Shown piece after piece: positions 1-8,538 of a DNA stretch of 64,000 nucleotides. Source of the stretch: Acidobacteriota bacterium (GTDB lineage Bacteria; Acidobacteriota; Terriglobia; Acidiferrales; UBA7541); NCBI GenBank assembly GCA_027307115.1, contig DAHUXN010000081.1, forward strand, positions 1-64,000, in the 5' to 3' direction. The position numbers were made by a program, and so were the translations under genes. The notes beneath the pieces were generated by a model. That model worked only from the letters and a program-made list of their open reading frames with translations, did no database searches and had not been told where the DNA came from. Position 1 is the stretch's first letter. Every line of letters starts with the position of its first letter.

Positions 1-383
1 GGCATAACATGGCGGAACGCGTCCATTTTCTTGAGTGCAATTTGCTCGACGCGTTTGCGAGTGCATGCGGGACATTCGATGTGATCGTCAGCAATCCGCC
101 GTACGTTGCGCGCGATGATGAAGCGCAACTGCAGCGCGAAGTCCGCGAGCACGAGCCGCACGAAGCTCTTTTCTGCGGCGCGACAGGAATAGAGCTTTAT
201 GCGCCATTAATTGGCCAGGCCGCGGAATTGCTGCAGAGTGGCGGATTGCTCGTGCTTGAAATTGGATACGGCGCGCTCGACTGTGTCCGTTCGCTTTTCG
301 ACGCAACCGCGTCGTGGCGAGAAATTCACGTCGCCAATGATCTGGCGGATATTCCTCGCGTCATTTCCGCCGAGCGCGCATAA
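1..383 (+). CDS. prmC: Release factor glutamine methyltransferase, 3' part only
   Basis: This is the C-terminal part of the PrmC/HemK methyltransferase, which N5-methylates the glutamine of the GGQ motif in peptide release factors using SAM. The gene enters from outside the window and is read in frame from base 3, so the ATG at 9 is internal. The NPPY catalytic motif is visible (VIVSNPPYVARDD), followed by the GLLVLEIGYG strand and a family-typical ending (DLADIPRVISAERA). The stop is at 381-383, and dinB starts 45 nt downstream on the same strand. The N-terminal helical domain and the SAM-binding GxGxG loop lie outside the window, so completeness cannot be judged. Confidence 0.9.
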   Translation, partial: HNMAERVHFLECNLLDAFASACGTFDVIVSNPPYVARDDEAQLQREVREHEPHEALFCGATGIELYAPLIGQAAELLQSGGLLVLEIGYGALDCVRSLFDATASWREIHVANDLADIPRVISAERA

Positions 384-427
384 CGGCCCGGCTGCGTGTA
401 TGATTTCAACCTCAAGGTTCCCTCGCG

Positions 428-1690
428 ATGCCGAAGCTCGCGCAATATCGCGCTAAGCAAAATGCCGCGCCAGCCGTAAGTCCAGCGGCCGCGTCACCGG
501 CCGGACCGGCGAATGTTTCCATTCTTCATGTGGACATGGACGCGTTTTTTGTGTCGGTGGAGTTGCTGGACCGTCCGGAGCTGCGCGGACTGCCCGTGGT
601 GGTGGGCGGGCAGGCAAATCAGCGTGGTGTGGTCACGTCGGCAAGCTACGAAGCGCGGAAATTTGGCGTTCATTCCGCGATGCCGCTGCGCACTGCGGGA
701 AAACTTTGTCCGCACGCGGTGTTTCTCGATAATCGTCACGAACTGTATTCGCAATGGAGCGATCGCGTCGCGACAATCTTGGCGAAATATTCGCCTGTGG
801 TTGAGATGGCCTCGATTGACGAAGCGTATCTGGACCTGACGGGCACGGAACGGCTACTCGGACCGCCGCTTGCGGCTGCGGATCGTCTGCTGCGCGACAT
901 TACAAAAAAGACCGGCCTACCGTGTTCGGGCGGTCTGGCGAGCACGCGGCTGGTCGCGAAAGTGGCGAGCGACCAGGCCAAGCCACGGGGCCTGGTTTGG
1001 GTTCCGCAAGGAAGCGAAGAGGGTTTTCTTGCGCCGTTGAGCGTGCGAAAAATTCCGGGCATCGGCAGAGTCACGGAAAGCGCGCTGGCGAGCATGGGCA
1101 TTCAAAATGTCGCGCAACTTGCGGCTGTGCCGTGCGAGCGCCTGGAAGAGACATTTGGCCGCTGGGGGACGGCGCTGTATCGCAAGGCGCGCGGGCAGGA
1201 CACCTATGAATTTGTCGTGGACGCCGAGCCAAAATCTATTTCGCACAACTGCACTTTTGGCAGCGACACCGCCGACCGCGAAATGCTGGAATCCACTTTG
1301 AGCCTGCTGACGCAGAAAGCCGGAAAGCGTTTGCGCGACGCGGGACTTTTCTGCCGCACAGTCACGGTGACACTTCGCTTCACGAATTTTCAAACCATCA
1401 CGCGCAGCCATACGTTTGCGAATCCCGCCGATCTCGACGCTGTGATTCTGGCGGCGGTTCGCGAATTATTCCGCGGCGCGTGGAACGGCTCGGCAAAGTT
1501 GCGGCTCGTGGGCGTGGCGCTGTCTTCATTCCATGCTTCCTCATCAGCCACCGGCCAGCTTGAATTGCTTGATGCCGGACGCCGCGAGAAGCTCGAACGC
1601 CTGGCGCAAGCCGCTGACCGTCTGCGCGACCGGTTCGGATTTGCGAAAATTCAACTGGGCGGCTCTCTGCCTCGGCGCGACGATTCGTAA
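428..1690 (+). CDS. dinB: DNA polymerase IV (Y-family translesion polymerase)
   Basis: This 420-aa protein is a Y-family DNA polymerase that copies past damaged template bases. After a roughly 28-residue Ala/Pro-rich leader, the catalytic core starts with SILHVDMDAFF, which carries the first metal-binding Asp. It continues with YEARKFGV, the SIDEAYLDLT catalytic acidic motif, a helix-hairpin-helix thumb (IPGIGRVTESAL) and a C-terminal little-finger domain. The usual C-terminal beta-clamp-binding peptide is not obvious. A -10-like TATGAT at 399-404 precedes the start, and there is only a weak AAGG upstream. The ATG at 428 is the first plausible start, though the polar N-terminal extension could be partly untranslated. 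No lexA-like site was recognised. Confidence 0.93.
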   Translation: MPKLAQYRAKQNAAPAVSPAAASPAGPANVSILHVDMDAFFVSVELLDRPELRGLPVVVGGQANQRGVVTSASYEARKFGVHSAMPLRTAGKLCPHAVFLDNRHELYSQWSDRVATILAKYSPVVEMASIDEAYLDLTGTERLLGPPLAAADRLLRDITKKTGLPCSGGLASTRLVAKVASDQAKPRGLVWVPQGSEEGFLAPLSVRKIPGIGRVTESALASMGIQNVAQLAAVPCERLEETFGRWGTALYRKARGQDTYEFVVDAEPKSISHNCTFGSDTADREMLESTLSLLTQKAGKRLRDAGLFCRTVTVTLRFTNFQTITRSHTFANPADLDAVILAAVRELFRGAWNGSAKLRLVGVALSSFHASSSATGQLELLDAGRREKLERLAQAADRLRDRFGFAKIQLGGSLPRRDDS

Positions 1691-1732
1691 GCGCGCACTC
1701 GCAATAACTCGCGGCTCTCGACCTCCCTGCCG

Positions 1733-1738
1733 TATAAT
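1733..1738 (+). promoter_or_regulatory. -10 box placed for leaderless transcription
   Basis: A perfect TATAAT lies 8 nt upstream of the ATG at 1747. Transcription would begin at or next to the start codon, leaving no room for a Shine-Dalgarno sequence, and none is seen. No good -35 box was found. Confidence 0.5.
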
Positions 1739-1746
1739 TCGGCCTC

Positions 1747-2907
1747 ATGCCTTCTACCGGAACAGGCTACACACCACCGACGAACGCTGGTTCGAGAAAA
1801 CGTGGGGGCCTCCGCGATTACTGGCAGCGCGTGACCGAAGGCCTCGCGATTCAGCAGCTCTGGGGACAAATGAAGGCGGACGCTCGGGCGACGTATTCTT
1901 TTTATTCGCACGATGTGGATTGGGAAGCGATGGGCAAAGGGCGGCACTGGAAACGCCCGTTTCGAATTGCGTGGGCGCTCTTCCAGGCGATGCTGATGAA
2001 GCTGACGCCCGCGCGGCGCGTTCTGCTGCTGATCGCGTGCGTCCTGCTGTTGGTCAACCTGAAGTTCAACTTCAGCGACCGGCAAGTCTCTTTCGACCTC
2101 GGCGGCATTGGCACCGCCATTTTATTTGTTCTGCTTGCACTGGAGCTTGCCGACCGGATCACCATGAAGCGCGACCTGGAAATCGCGCGCGAGATTCAGC
2201 ACTGGCTGGTGCCCGAACATCCGCCGGCGGTTCCCGGCGTGGATATCGCGTTTGCGACGCGGCCCCAGAACACGGTCGCAGGCGATTATTACGACGCGTT
2301 CCTGCGCGCGGGTCCCGAAGGTCATGCGGGACAATCGCTATTGATGGTGGTCGCCGACGTGGCTGGCAAGAGCGTTCCTGCGGCGCTGCTGATGGCCACT
2401 TTTCAGGCGAGCATTCATTCGCTTGCCGGGCGTCCCGGGAGTCTGGACGAACTGGCGCGGGCCCTCAATCAATACGCCAGCGACCACAGCCTGATGGGCA
2501 TGCGCTTTACGACGGCATTTCTTGCCGAGTACGACTCCTCCGCGCACAGCGTGCGCTATGTGAACGCGGGGCACAATGCACCGTTCTTGCGCCGCGCCGC
2601 TGGGACGATGGAACGCCTCTCCGAGGGTGGAATGCCTTTTGGAATTGATGCCTCGACGGAATACCGATCGGAGGGGGTGGCGATTGGGAGTGGCGATCTT
2701 CTGGTCATTTTTACTGACGGTTTGGCCGAAGCCGTCAATGGCAGTGGCGAAGAATACAGCGAAGCGCGGATACAGGCGCGCGTCGAAACGTTCACGCAGG
2801 AATCCGCCGCTACGGTTCTGGCGCTTCTGATGGGCGACGTAGATACGTTCGTCGGCCCTGCGCGCCAGCACGATGACATCACATGCATGGCCGTCCGCTT
2901 CCTTTAG
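1747..2907 (+). CDS. Membrane-anchored SpoIIE/RsbU-type PP2C phosphatase
   Basis: This 386-aa protein has a cytoplasmic N-terminus, two predicted membrane segments (about residues 91-105 and 117-136), a short helical linker (138-152, ITMKRDLEIAREIQ) and a SpoIIE/PPM phosphatase domain from about 165 to the end. Metal-binding aspartates are visible in AGDYYDAF and VVADVAGKS, followed by LVIFTDGLAEA and a final HDDITCMAV. Such proteins usually dephosphorylate an anti-anti-sigma factor in a partner-switching pathway. There is no GAF, PAS or HAMP sensor domain and no STAS or anti-sigma gene nearby, so the partner is unknown. The family call is firm and the pathway is inference. Confidence 0.88.
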   Translation: MPSTGTGYTPPTNAGSRKRGGLRDYWQRVTEGLAIQQLWGQMKADARATYSFYSHDVDWEAMGKGRHWKRPFRIAWALFQAMLMKLTPARRVLLLIACVLLLVNLKFNFSDRQVSFDLGGIGTAILFVLLALELADRITMKRDLEIAREIQHWLVPEHPPAVPGVDIAFATRPQNTVAGDYYDAFLRAGPEGHAGQSLLMVVADVAGKSVPAALLMATFQASIHSLAGRPGSLDELARALNQYASDHSLMGMRFTTAFLAEYDSSAHSVRYVNAGHNAPFLRRAAGTMERLSEGGMPFGIDASTEYRSEGVAIGSGDLLVIFTDGLAEAVNGSGEEYSEARIQARVETFTQESAATVLALLMGDVDTFVGPARQHDDITCMAVRFL

Positions 2908-3092
2908 ACATCATTGTGGGAGAGAAGATGACGATCGATTCTTGTTCCTCGGACAGCCTAAAGCCCGAAGCAATGCCGACGTTTGCGAGATCAAGCTGAC
3001 AAAGCAAAAAAAAATATGCCAATGGGTACTTTGCGACTAGAGCACCCGAAGCGTTACATTTCAGAATATGAAACAAACGAGGAGGAACGACA

Positions 3093-3416
3093 ATGAAAAA
3101 GGCAATAGTGTTGGGAATTGCTGGATTAGCTGTAGCAGTCCTCTTCTTGATAGCGTCGGGGCTGACTTCAAAAGCTAACCCTGTGGTGACTCCTTCTATA
3201 ACAACCATTGCCACGCAGGGACGGTTTCAACACATCCAAATGGGAAAAACATCCGAGGACATGCTCCTCGACACCGAGACGGGCAGAGTTTTTGACTTCT
3301 ACAACACCACAATACTGCGAGAAGTGCCTACCGAAGTTTGCGGTGACGCAAAGTGCAGCACATGGAAGAGAGTCTCCGATGCCCGTCAGTCTGCCTTCCC
3401 CAAACGGTCCGACTGA
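3093..3416 (+). CDS. Small membrane-anchored or secreted protein, unknown function
   Basis: This 107-aa protein starts with a strong Shine-Dalgarno (GAGGAGGAACGACA before the ATG) and a lysine-led hydrophobic segment (residues 2-23, KKAIVLGIAGLAVAVLFLI), so it is exported or anchored by one helix. The remaining 80 residues are polar, with a motif MLLDTETGRVFDFYN that resembles a short beta hairpin and two cysteines (VCGDAKC) that could form a disulfide. I do not recognise the family. The good ribosome site and signal-like N-terminus support a real gene. Confidence 0.65.
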   Translation: MKKAIVLGIAGLAVAVLFLIASGLTSKANPVVTPSITTIATQGRFQHIQMGKTSEDMLLDTETGRVFDFYNTTILREVPTEVCGDAKCSTWKRVSDARQSAFPKRSD

Positions 3417-3577
3417 CCACCTGAGGGCGTACCACGCCGAAGAGTTTTCGAACGCGCGCGAGAACTATTACGCGCGGGCGAAGTGCGCGAGGAACACTCT
3501 CAGCTCCTCTCGGAATCCCAGCAGAATGAGCGGATCTGGCGGATTCGCATTCCCCGCACTCTTACGGACACTGTGGT

Positions 3578-3606
3578 TTGCCCTGACTGCGATTGGGGCA
3601 CATAAT
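3578..3606 (+). promoter_or_regulatory. Sigma-70-like promoter for the CCA-adding enzyme gene
   Basis: TTGCCC at 3578-3583 and CATAAT at 3601-3606 are separated by exactly 17 nt. The -10 box ends 6 nt before the ATG at 3613, so the transcript would be leaderless or nearly so. Confidence 0.5.
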
Positions 3607-3612
3607 TCACGC

Positions 3613-4977
3613 ATGGACGCACGCCACTTGGCGGAACAAATCTGCGAGAAACTGCGCGGGGCGGGTTATCAAGCCCTGCTCACGGGCGGATGCGTGCGCG
3701 ACCTCCTCCTCAAGCGCAATCCCGTGGATTACGACGTAGCGACGGACGCGCGTCCGGAAGAAGTGCTGCATCTTTTTCCGGGGAGCATTGCGGTCGGCGC
3801 GCAATTTGGCGTAGTGATTGTCGTCGAAGATGGCCTGCAAGTCGAAGTCGCCACGTTCCGGTCTGATCTGGGGTACGCGGATGGCCGTCACCCCGTGGCC
3901 GTAAAATTCTCGGCGACACCTGAGGAAGATGCCCGCCGGCGGGACTTCACCATCAACGGCCTGATGATGGACCCGCGCGACGGGCGCGTACTTGATTTTG
4001 TGGGCGGGCAGGCGGACTTAGCAGCGGGCATTGTTCGTGCGATTGGCGATGCCGAACTACGATTCGACGAGGACAAGCTGCGGATGGTTCGCGCGGTGCG
4101 CTTTGCGGCGCGTTTTGGCTACGCGATCGAGGCTGCCACGCGAGAGGCCATCGTCAAGCGCGCGGCTGAAGTCGGGCAAGTGTCGCAGGAGCGATTGCGC
4201 GACGAACTGACAAAAATGCTCACGGAGGGCGCCGCGAGACGCGCTTTTGAGCTGCTTGATGAAACGGGTCCGCTGCGTGAACTGCTACCGGAGATCTCGC
4301 GCATGAAAGGAGTCGCCCAGCCGCCGCAGTTCCATCCCGAAGGAGATGTTTGGATACACACGCTGCTTATGCTCGGGGAGCTTCCGGCCGGATGCTCGCC
4401 AACGCTTGCTTGGGGCGTGCTGTTACACGATGTGGGCAAGCCGCCCACGTTCAAGCCACCGGCCGGGCCAAACGACCGGATCCGGTTCGATGAGCACGTA
4501 GAGGTGGGAACGCGAATGGCCGAGGAAATCTGCCGACGGCTGCGATTTTCCAATGACGACACTGAGCAGATTGCATTGCTGGTGGCGAATCATCTGCGGT
4601 TTAAGGACGTGGCGCGGATGCGCGCATCGACGCTGAAGCGGTTCGTGCGTCTGCCACGATTCGAGGAACATCTGGAACTGCACCGGCTCGATTGCCTTTC
4701 CAGCCATCGGGATATGACCTGCTACGATTTCACCCAGCGCTTCCTTGCCGATACACCTCCTGAAGCGGTGCGACCGCCGCGCATACTGACGGGCGAAGAT
4801 CTGAAAGCAATGGGATATGCGCCCGGGCCAGCGTTCAAGGACATCCTGCGTGCGGTGGAAGATGCGCAGCTGGAAGGTCGAATCACAACGCACCAACAAG
4901 CGGTTGAAATGGTGAGAGATACCTTTCCGAAAGGGGATCTAGGGATTTCGGGAGGCAGGAGTGCATCGACATTCTGA
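3613..4977 (+). CDS. cca: CCA tRNA nucleotidyltransferase with HD domain
   Basis: This 454-aa class II nucleotidyltransferase adds or repairs the 3' CCA end of tRNAs. The head domain starts at once with LLTGGCVRDLLL, then DYDVATDARPEEVL with the two metal-binding aspartates. RRDFTINGLMMDP and RMVRAVRFAARFGY (template and ATP-binding motifs) follow. An HD domain (LLHDVGKP) and a helical tail complete the protein. The same frame is open for another 135 codons upstream, back to 3208, but that stretch overlaps the preceding small gene and has no family similarity. The ATG at 3613 is placed exactly where the domain begins. Specificity (CCA versus poly(A) or A-adding) cannot be settled from sequence, although no second nucleotidyltransferase is seen here. 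Confidence 0.9.
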   Translation: MDARHLAEQICEKLRGAGYQALLTGGCVRDLLLKRNPVDYDVATDARPEEVLHLFPGSIAVGAQFGVVIVVEDGLQVEVATFRSDLGYADGRHPVAVKFSATPEEDARRRDFTINGLMMDPRDGRVLDFVGGQADLAAGIVRAIGDAELRFDEDKLRMVRAVRFAARFGYAIEAATREAIVKRAAEVGQVSQERLRDELTKMLTEGAARRAFELLDETGPLRELLPEISRMKGVAQPPQFHPEGDVWIHTLLMLGELPAGCSPTLAWGVLLHDVGKPPTFKPPAGPNDRIRFDEHVEVGTRMAEEICRRLRFSNDDTEQIALLVANHLRFKDVARMRASTLKRFVRLPRFEEHLELHRLDCLSSHRDMTCYDFTQRFLADTPPEAVRPPRILTGEDLKAMGYAPGPAFKDILRAVEDAQLEGRITTHQQAVEMVRDTFPKGDLGISGGRSASTF

Positions 4978-5038
4978 TTTTGAGGGGCACTGGGTCATCA
5001 TTAGTAAATTGAAAACAAGCGATTTATGTTTACCTTGA

Positions 5039-5076
5039 ATATCTTAGTCTCTTATGCTAAAGATATCTAACATAAG
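5039..5076. promoter_or_regulatory. Nested inverted repeats upstream of lon (candidate operator)
   Basis: In an unusually AT-rich 200-bp gap, CTTATG at 5051-5056 is mirrored by CATAAG at 5071-5076 around the palindrome AGATATCT (5061-5068). A second pair, ATATCTTAG at 5039-5047 and CTAAAGATAT at 5057-5066, overlaps it. This could be a heat-shock or stress repressor site controlling lon. It does not match the CIRCE or HAIR consensus sequences. Confidence 0.4.
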
Positions 5077-5176
5077 TAGATTAAGTGGTTGTAACCCTTC
5101 CTGTAGTTGCTGCATCGAATAGTTTAGGCTAGGCCCGCGAGGCTTGTTTCCGCGTGGCCGAGAGGGGATAACAATA

Positions 5177-7594
5177 ATGTCCAAACCACAAGCTGCTGTA
5201 CCTCATGAATTGCCGATATTGCCTCTGCGGGATACCGTGCTTTTTCCCGGCGCAGTGATGCCGTTGACAGTGGGGCGCGAGAGTTCCCTGGCGCTGCTTG
5301 ACTCGCTACAGGGCGAAGAGAAAATTCTGGGCGTGGTTGCGCAACTGGATCCTCGCATTGAAGACCCGGTCGGCACGGACCTGCACCAGATTGGCGCGCT
5401 CGGCAAAGTCCACAAAATGGTGCGCACGCCGAATGGGAATGTAGTTGTGTTTCTCGAAGGATTGACCCGAATTCGCGTGGTTGAAATTCTGGGGCTGAAA
5501 CCGTTTCTGCGCGCGCGCGTGGAAGAAATGCCGGATGTGGATGACGCGCCCGAAGCGGAACTGACGGCGCTGTTTCGAAACACGCAGGAGCTGTTCCGCG
5601 AAGTTGTGGCGCGTTCGGCGCAACTTTCCGATGACCTGCAAGGCGTAGCGTTGAACATGGAGTCTCCGTCGCAACTGGCCGACTTTGTGGCCGGGACGTT
5701 GCCGTCGCTGAGCACGCTGGTGCGTCAGGAGCTTTTGGAGACGTCGAGTGTCCGCAAACGCCTGGAATCGCTGATCCGCGAACTGACAAAAGAAAAGGAA
5801 GTGCTGGAGCTTCGCGCGAAAATCCACGATCAGGTGCAGGAACAGGTGAACCAGTCGCAGCGCGAATTTCTGCTGCGCGAGCAGCTCAAGGCCATCCAGA
5901 AAGAACTTGGCGACACCGACGACACGCAGAGCGAGGTGACCGAACTGCGCGAAAAAGTGGAATCGAGCGGCATGTCGGCGGAGGCGAAAAAAGAGTGCGA
6001 GCGTGAATTGAAGCGTCTGGCACGCATGACTCCCGCATCCGCGGAGTACATGGTGTCGCGCACGTATCTCGAATGGATGACTTCGCTGCCTTGGGCAAAA
6101 ACCTCCGGCGTTGAGGACATCGACATCCCGAAGTCACAGGCGATTCTCGACGAGGATCACTACGACCTGGAGAAGATCAAGCAGCGCATTCTCGATTATC
6201 TGGCGGTCAAAAAGCTTCAGCCCGGCATGAAGGGCCCAATTCTTTGCTTTCTCGGGCCTCCGGGAGTGGGCAAGACGTCGCTCGGGAAATCAATTGCCCG
6301 CGCGCTGGGCCGCAAATTCGTGCGCATTTCGCTGGGCGGCATGCACGACGAAGCGGAGATCCGCGGCCATCGCCGCACATACATCGGCGCGTTGCCGGGC
6401 CAAATCATTCAGGGCATTCGCCGCGCGGAAACGCTGGACCCTGTGTTCATGCTCGACGAAGTCGACAAACTCGGCCGCGATTTCCGGGGCGATCCCTCGG
6501 CGGCGTTGATGGAAGTGCTCGACCCGGAGCAGAACCATTCGTTCCGCGATCATTACCTCGATGTGCCGTTCGATTTGTCGAAAGTGCTGTTCGTGGCCAC
6601 GGCGAACTGGATGGACCCGATTCCAGAGCCGCTGCGGGATCGCATGGAGATTCTCGAGCTTGCGGGTTACACGGAAGAAGAGAAGATCCATATCGCCAAG
6701 AGGTTTTTGATTCCGCGGCAATGCAACGAAAACGGGCTTAAGGCCGGCGAGCAAATCGAATTTGCCGACGAGGGCCTGCGCGAGATCATTCACGGCTACA
6801 CGCGCGAAGCCGGCGTGCGGAGCCTGGAGCGCGAAGTTGCGACTCTGATCCGCAAGCAGGCGCGCCGAATCGCCGAAGGCAAGCTGGAAAAGCTGGTGGT
6901 GACGCCCGAAGTGGTTCGCGAAACTCTGGGCGTGCCCAAGGTGCACATCGAAAAAGAGGTGGAAGAACGCGTGTCGCGGCCCGGCGTTTCGGTCGGGCTG
7001 GTGTGGACGCCAGCCGGCGGCGACATCGTGTTCATCGAAGCGACGAGCATGCGCGGCGGAAAGCAGTTCACGATGACCGGGCATCTGGGCGAAGTGATGC
7101 AGGAGTCCATGCGCGCGGCGCTTTCGTGGGTGCGCGCAAACGCGGAACGCTACGGCATCGATCCGGATTTCTTCCGCAAGCAGGACGTGCACATCCACGT
7201 ACCGTCAGGCGCGATTCCGAAGGATGGTCCTTCGGCGGGCGTTGCGATGGTTACGGCGCTGGTGAGCCTGTTGAGCGGGCATGCCATTCGTCCGCGCGTG
7301 GCGATGACGGGAGAAATCTCTCTGAGCGGCGTGGTGCTGCCGGTCGGGGGCATCAAGGAAAAAGTTCTTGGCGCCAAGCGCGCGGGGATTCGCGAAGTGA
7401 TTCTGCCCGCGGAGAACGAGCCGAACGTGAAGGAGGATTTGCCTGCGGACTTACTGGAAGGGCTGCAAGTCCACTTCGTGCATTCGGTGGACCAGGCGCT
7501 TGAACTGGCGCTGGGCAAAATCGAGCCGTGGCCGCGCGCAGTGGGAGGCGCGGGGCATCGCGAGGAGCGTCCCCCTGTGAGCCCGATTCACTAA
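5177..7594 (+). CDS. lon: ATP-dependent protease Lon
   Basis: This 805-aa cytoplasmic AAA+ serine protease degrades misfolded and regulatory proteins. The N-terminal LON substrate-binding domain (residues about 10-210) opens with ELPILPLRDTVLFPG and is followed by a coiled-coil region. The ATPase has Walker A GPPGVGKTS (360-367) and Walker B VFMLDEVDK. The C-terminal protease carries the Ser-Lys dyad, Ser686 in PKDGPSAG and Lys729 in GGIKEKVLGAKRAG. Length matches bacterial LonA. The ATG at 5177 is preferred because GAGAGGGGA lies just upstream, while the frame also permits a TTG at 5144. It sits alone behind a palindromic AT-rich region and is followed by a terminator. Confidence 0.97.
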   Translation: MSKPQAAVPHELPILPLRDTVLFPGAVMPLTVGRESSLALLDSLQGEEKILGVVAQLDPRIEDPVGTDLHQIGALGKVHKMVRTPNGNVVVFLEGLTRIRVVEILGLKPFLRARVEEMPDVDDAPEAELTALFRNTQELFREVVARSAQLSDDLQGVALNMESPSQLADFVAGTLPSLSTLVRQELLETSSVRKRLESLIRELTKEKEVLELRAKIHDQVQEQVNQSQREFLLREQLKAIQKELGDTDDTQSEVTELREKVESSGMSAEAKKECERELKRLARMTPASAEYMVSRTYLEWMTSLPWAKTSGVEDIDIPKSQAILDEDHYDLEKIKQRILDYLAVKKLQPGMKGPILCFLGPPGVGKTSLGKSIARALGRKFVRISLGGMHDEAEIRGHRRTYIGALPGQIIQGIRRAETLDPVFMLDEVDKLGRDFRGDPSAALMEVLDPEQNHSFRDHYLDVPFDLSKVLFVATANWMDPIPEPLRDRMEILELAGYTEEEKIHIAKRFLIPRQCNENGLKAGEQIEFADEGLREIIHGYTREAGVRSLEREVATLIRKQARRIAEGKLEKLVVTPEVVRETLGVPKVHIEKEVEERVSRPGVSVGLVWTPAGGDIVFIEATSMRGGKQFTMTGHLGEVMQESMRAALSWVRANAERYGIDPDFFRKQDVHIHVPSGAIPKDGPSAGVAMVTALVSLLSGHAIRPRVAMTGEISLSGVVLPVGGIKEKVLGAKRAGIREVILPAENEPNVKEDLPADLLEGLQVHFVHSVDQALELALGKIEPWPRAVGGAGHREERPPVSPIH

Positions 7595-7628
7595 AACCGC
7601 GAATAGCAACGTGCGACTGTTGTACGAG

Positions 7629-7662
7629 GGACCCGGCCAACGAGCCGGGCCTTTCCTTTTTG
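7629..7662 (+). terminator. Rho-independent terminator after lon
   Basis: CCCGGC at 7632-7637 pairs with GCCGGG at 7644-7649 across a six-base loop and is followed by a T-rich run (TTTCCTTTTT). It lies 35 nt after the lon stop. Confidence 0.8.
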
Positions 7663-7706
7663 TGACGCGGGCCGCAGTATTTTCGACGCAGGCGTTCGCT
7701 GGGAAG

Positions 7707-7712
7707 TATTAT
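7707..7712 (+). promoter_or_regulatory. -10 box placed for leaderless transcription
   Basis: TATTAT lies 8 nt before the ATG at 7721, with no Shine-Dalgarno sequence between them. The -35 region is weak (TTCGAC nearby with long spacing). Confidence 0.4.
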
Positions 7713-7720
7713 TTCTCCTG

Positions 7721-8314
7721 ATGGTCTCGCTCACTCCAAGACAGGTTGCCGTGCGCGCGCAGGAAGCTGCATCGCAGCTTGTTGCGGCCCTGGATCGCGA
7801 CGCGCTTGTGCCAAAATTTCTGCGCTGGTATGTGAGCGAGAAAAAACGCCCCGGACGCACATCCGAGCCGCAGCGTTATCGCGATCTTGTCGAAACGATT
7901 CGGCGCGAAGCATTGCTTCTTCTCGCGCTGCAAGTTGAGTTTCAAGCTCCACAGAGCCTCGGGATTCGGCCAAGTCAACGAGTCACGCCCGCGCAATCGA
8001 GATTGGTGAAATTGTTCCGCGAGGAATTTTATGCCGCGCTTGGCCGCGGCCTGGGTGGGAGCGAAGAAGACTTCGACGATTTTCGCCGTGATATCGAGCT
8101 TTTTCGCAAACTCTATGCGGAAGTGCCTCGCGTATCAAAACGCAGCCGGATGCTTGCGGCGCCAAAGGGGCCTTTCGTGGACCGTTGCGGGCTGTTGCTT
8201 GATGCGCCGATGCTCGACCAGGCGCGCCATGCCGCCGCGAAATTCGAAGTCGAGCTTGTTGCCACGGCTGCGGCGGTCGTGAAGAAGGTTTTCTCCCGCC
8301 GCAAGCAGCCTTAG
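7721..8314 (+). CDS. Unknown cytoplasmic protein, 197 aa
   Basis: I do not recognise this protein. It is highly charged and predicted mostly helical, without a signal peptide, membrane segment or cysteine cluster. Visible features are an amphipathic N-terminal half (RQVAVRAQEAASQLVAALDR), a middle acidic stretch (GGSEEDFDDFRRDIELF) and a basic C-terminus ending SRRKQP. The preceding lon terminator and its own -10 box mark it as a separate transcription unit. Alternative frames here lack comparable start signals. Confidence 0.6.
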   Translation: MVSLTPRQVAVRAQEAASQLVAALDRDALVPKFLRWYVSEKKRPGRTSEPQRYRDLVETIRREALLLLALQVEFQAPQSLGIRPSQRVTPAQSRLVKLFREEFYAALGRGLGGSEEDFDDFRRDIELFRKLYAEVPRVSKRSRMLAAPKGPFVDRCGLLLDAPMLDQARHAAAKFEVELVATAAAVVKKVFSRRKQP

Positions 8315-8538
8315 CCGGTCCTCGAGCAATCATACGCGCGTCCCGAACGCTCCCTGACGAAGCAGTGCTCAAAGCGAATTTCGTCCCGTCTGGGCGGCAA
8401 AATCACACGAATGCGATTGGTCAAAATTGGGCATTGTCCTACCCGACTCTTACCTGTCCCAGGGAACAAATAACCATTAGGCATCGCGGCCAGCCTCTCT
8501 TGTTCGCCGAGGGCCGTATTCCGTTACTCTTGTGAGGG

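Noticed and set aside
1533-2648. 371-aa plus-strand frame spanning the end of dinB and the SpoIIE-type gene
   Set aside because: It overlaps two well-supported genes in another frame and has Arg/Gly-rich composition without recognisable motifs.
2928-2999. Mini open frame of 23 codons with GGGAGAGAAG upstream
   Set aside because: It is too short to support by sequence alone, has no hydrophobic or metal-binding pattern, and lies in a probable promoter region.
3208-3612. Upstream extension of the CCA-adding enzyme by 135 codons
   Set aside because: The extension overlaps the small gene at 3093-3416, shows no similarity to the family, and the -10 box at 3601 sits directly before the internal ATG.
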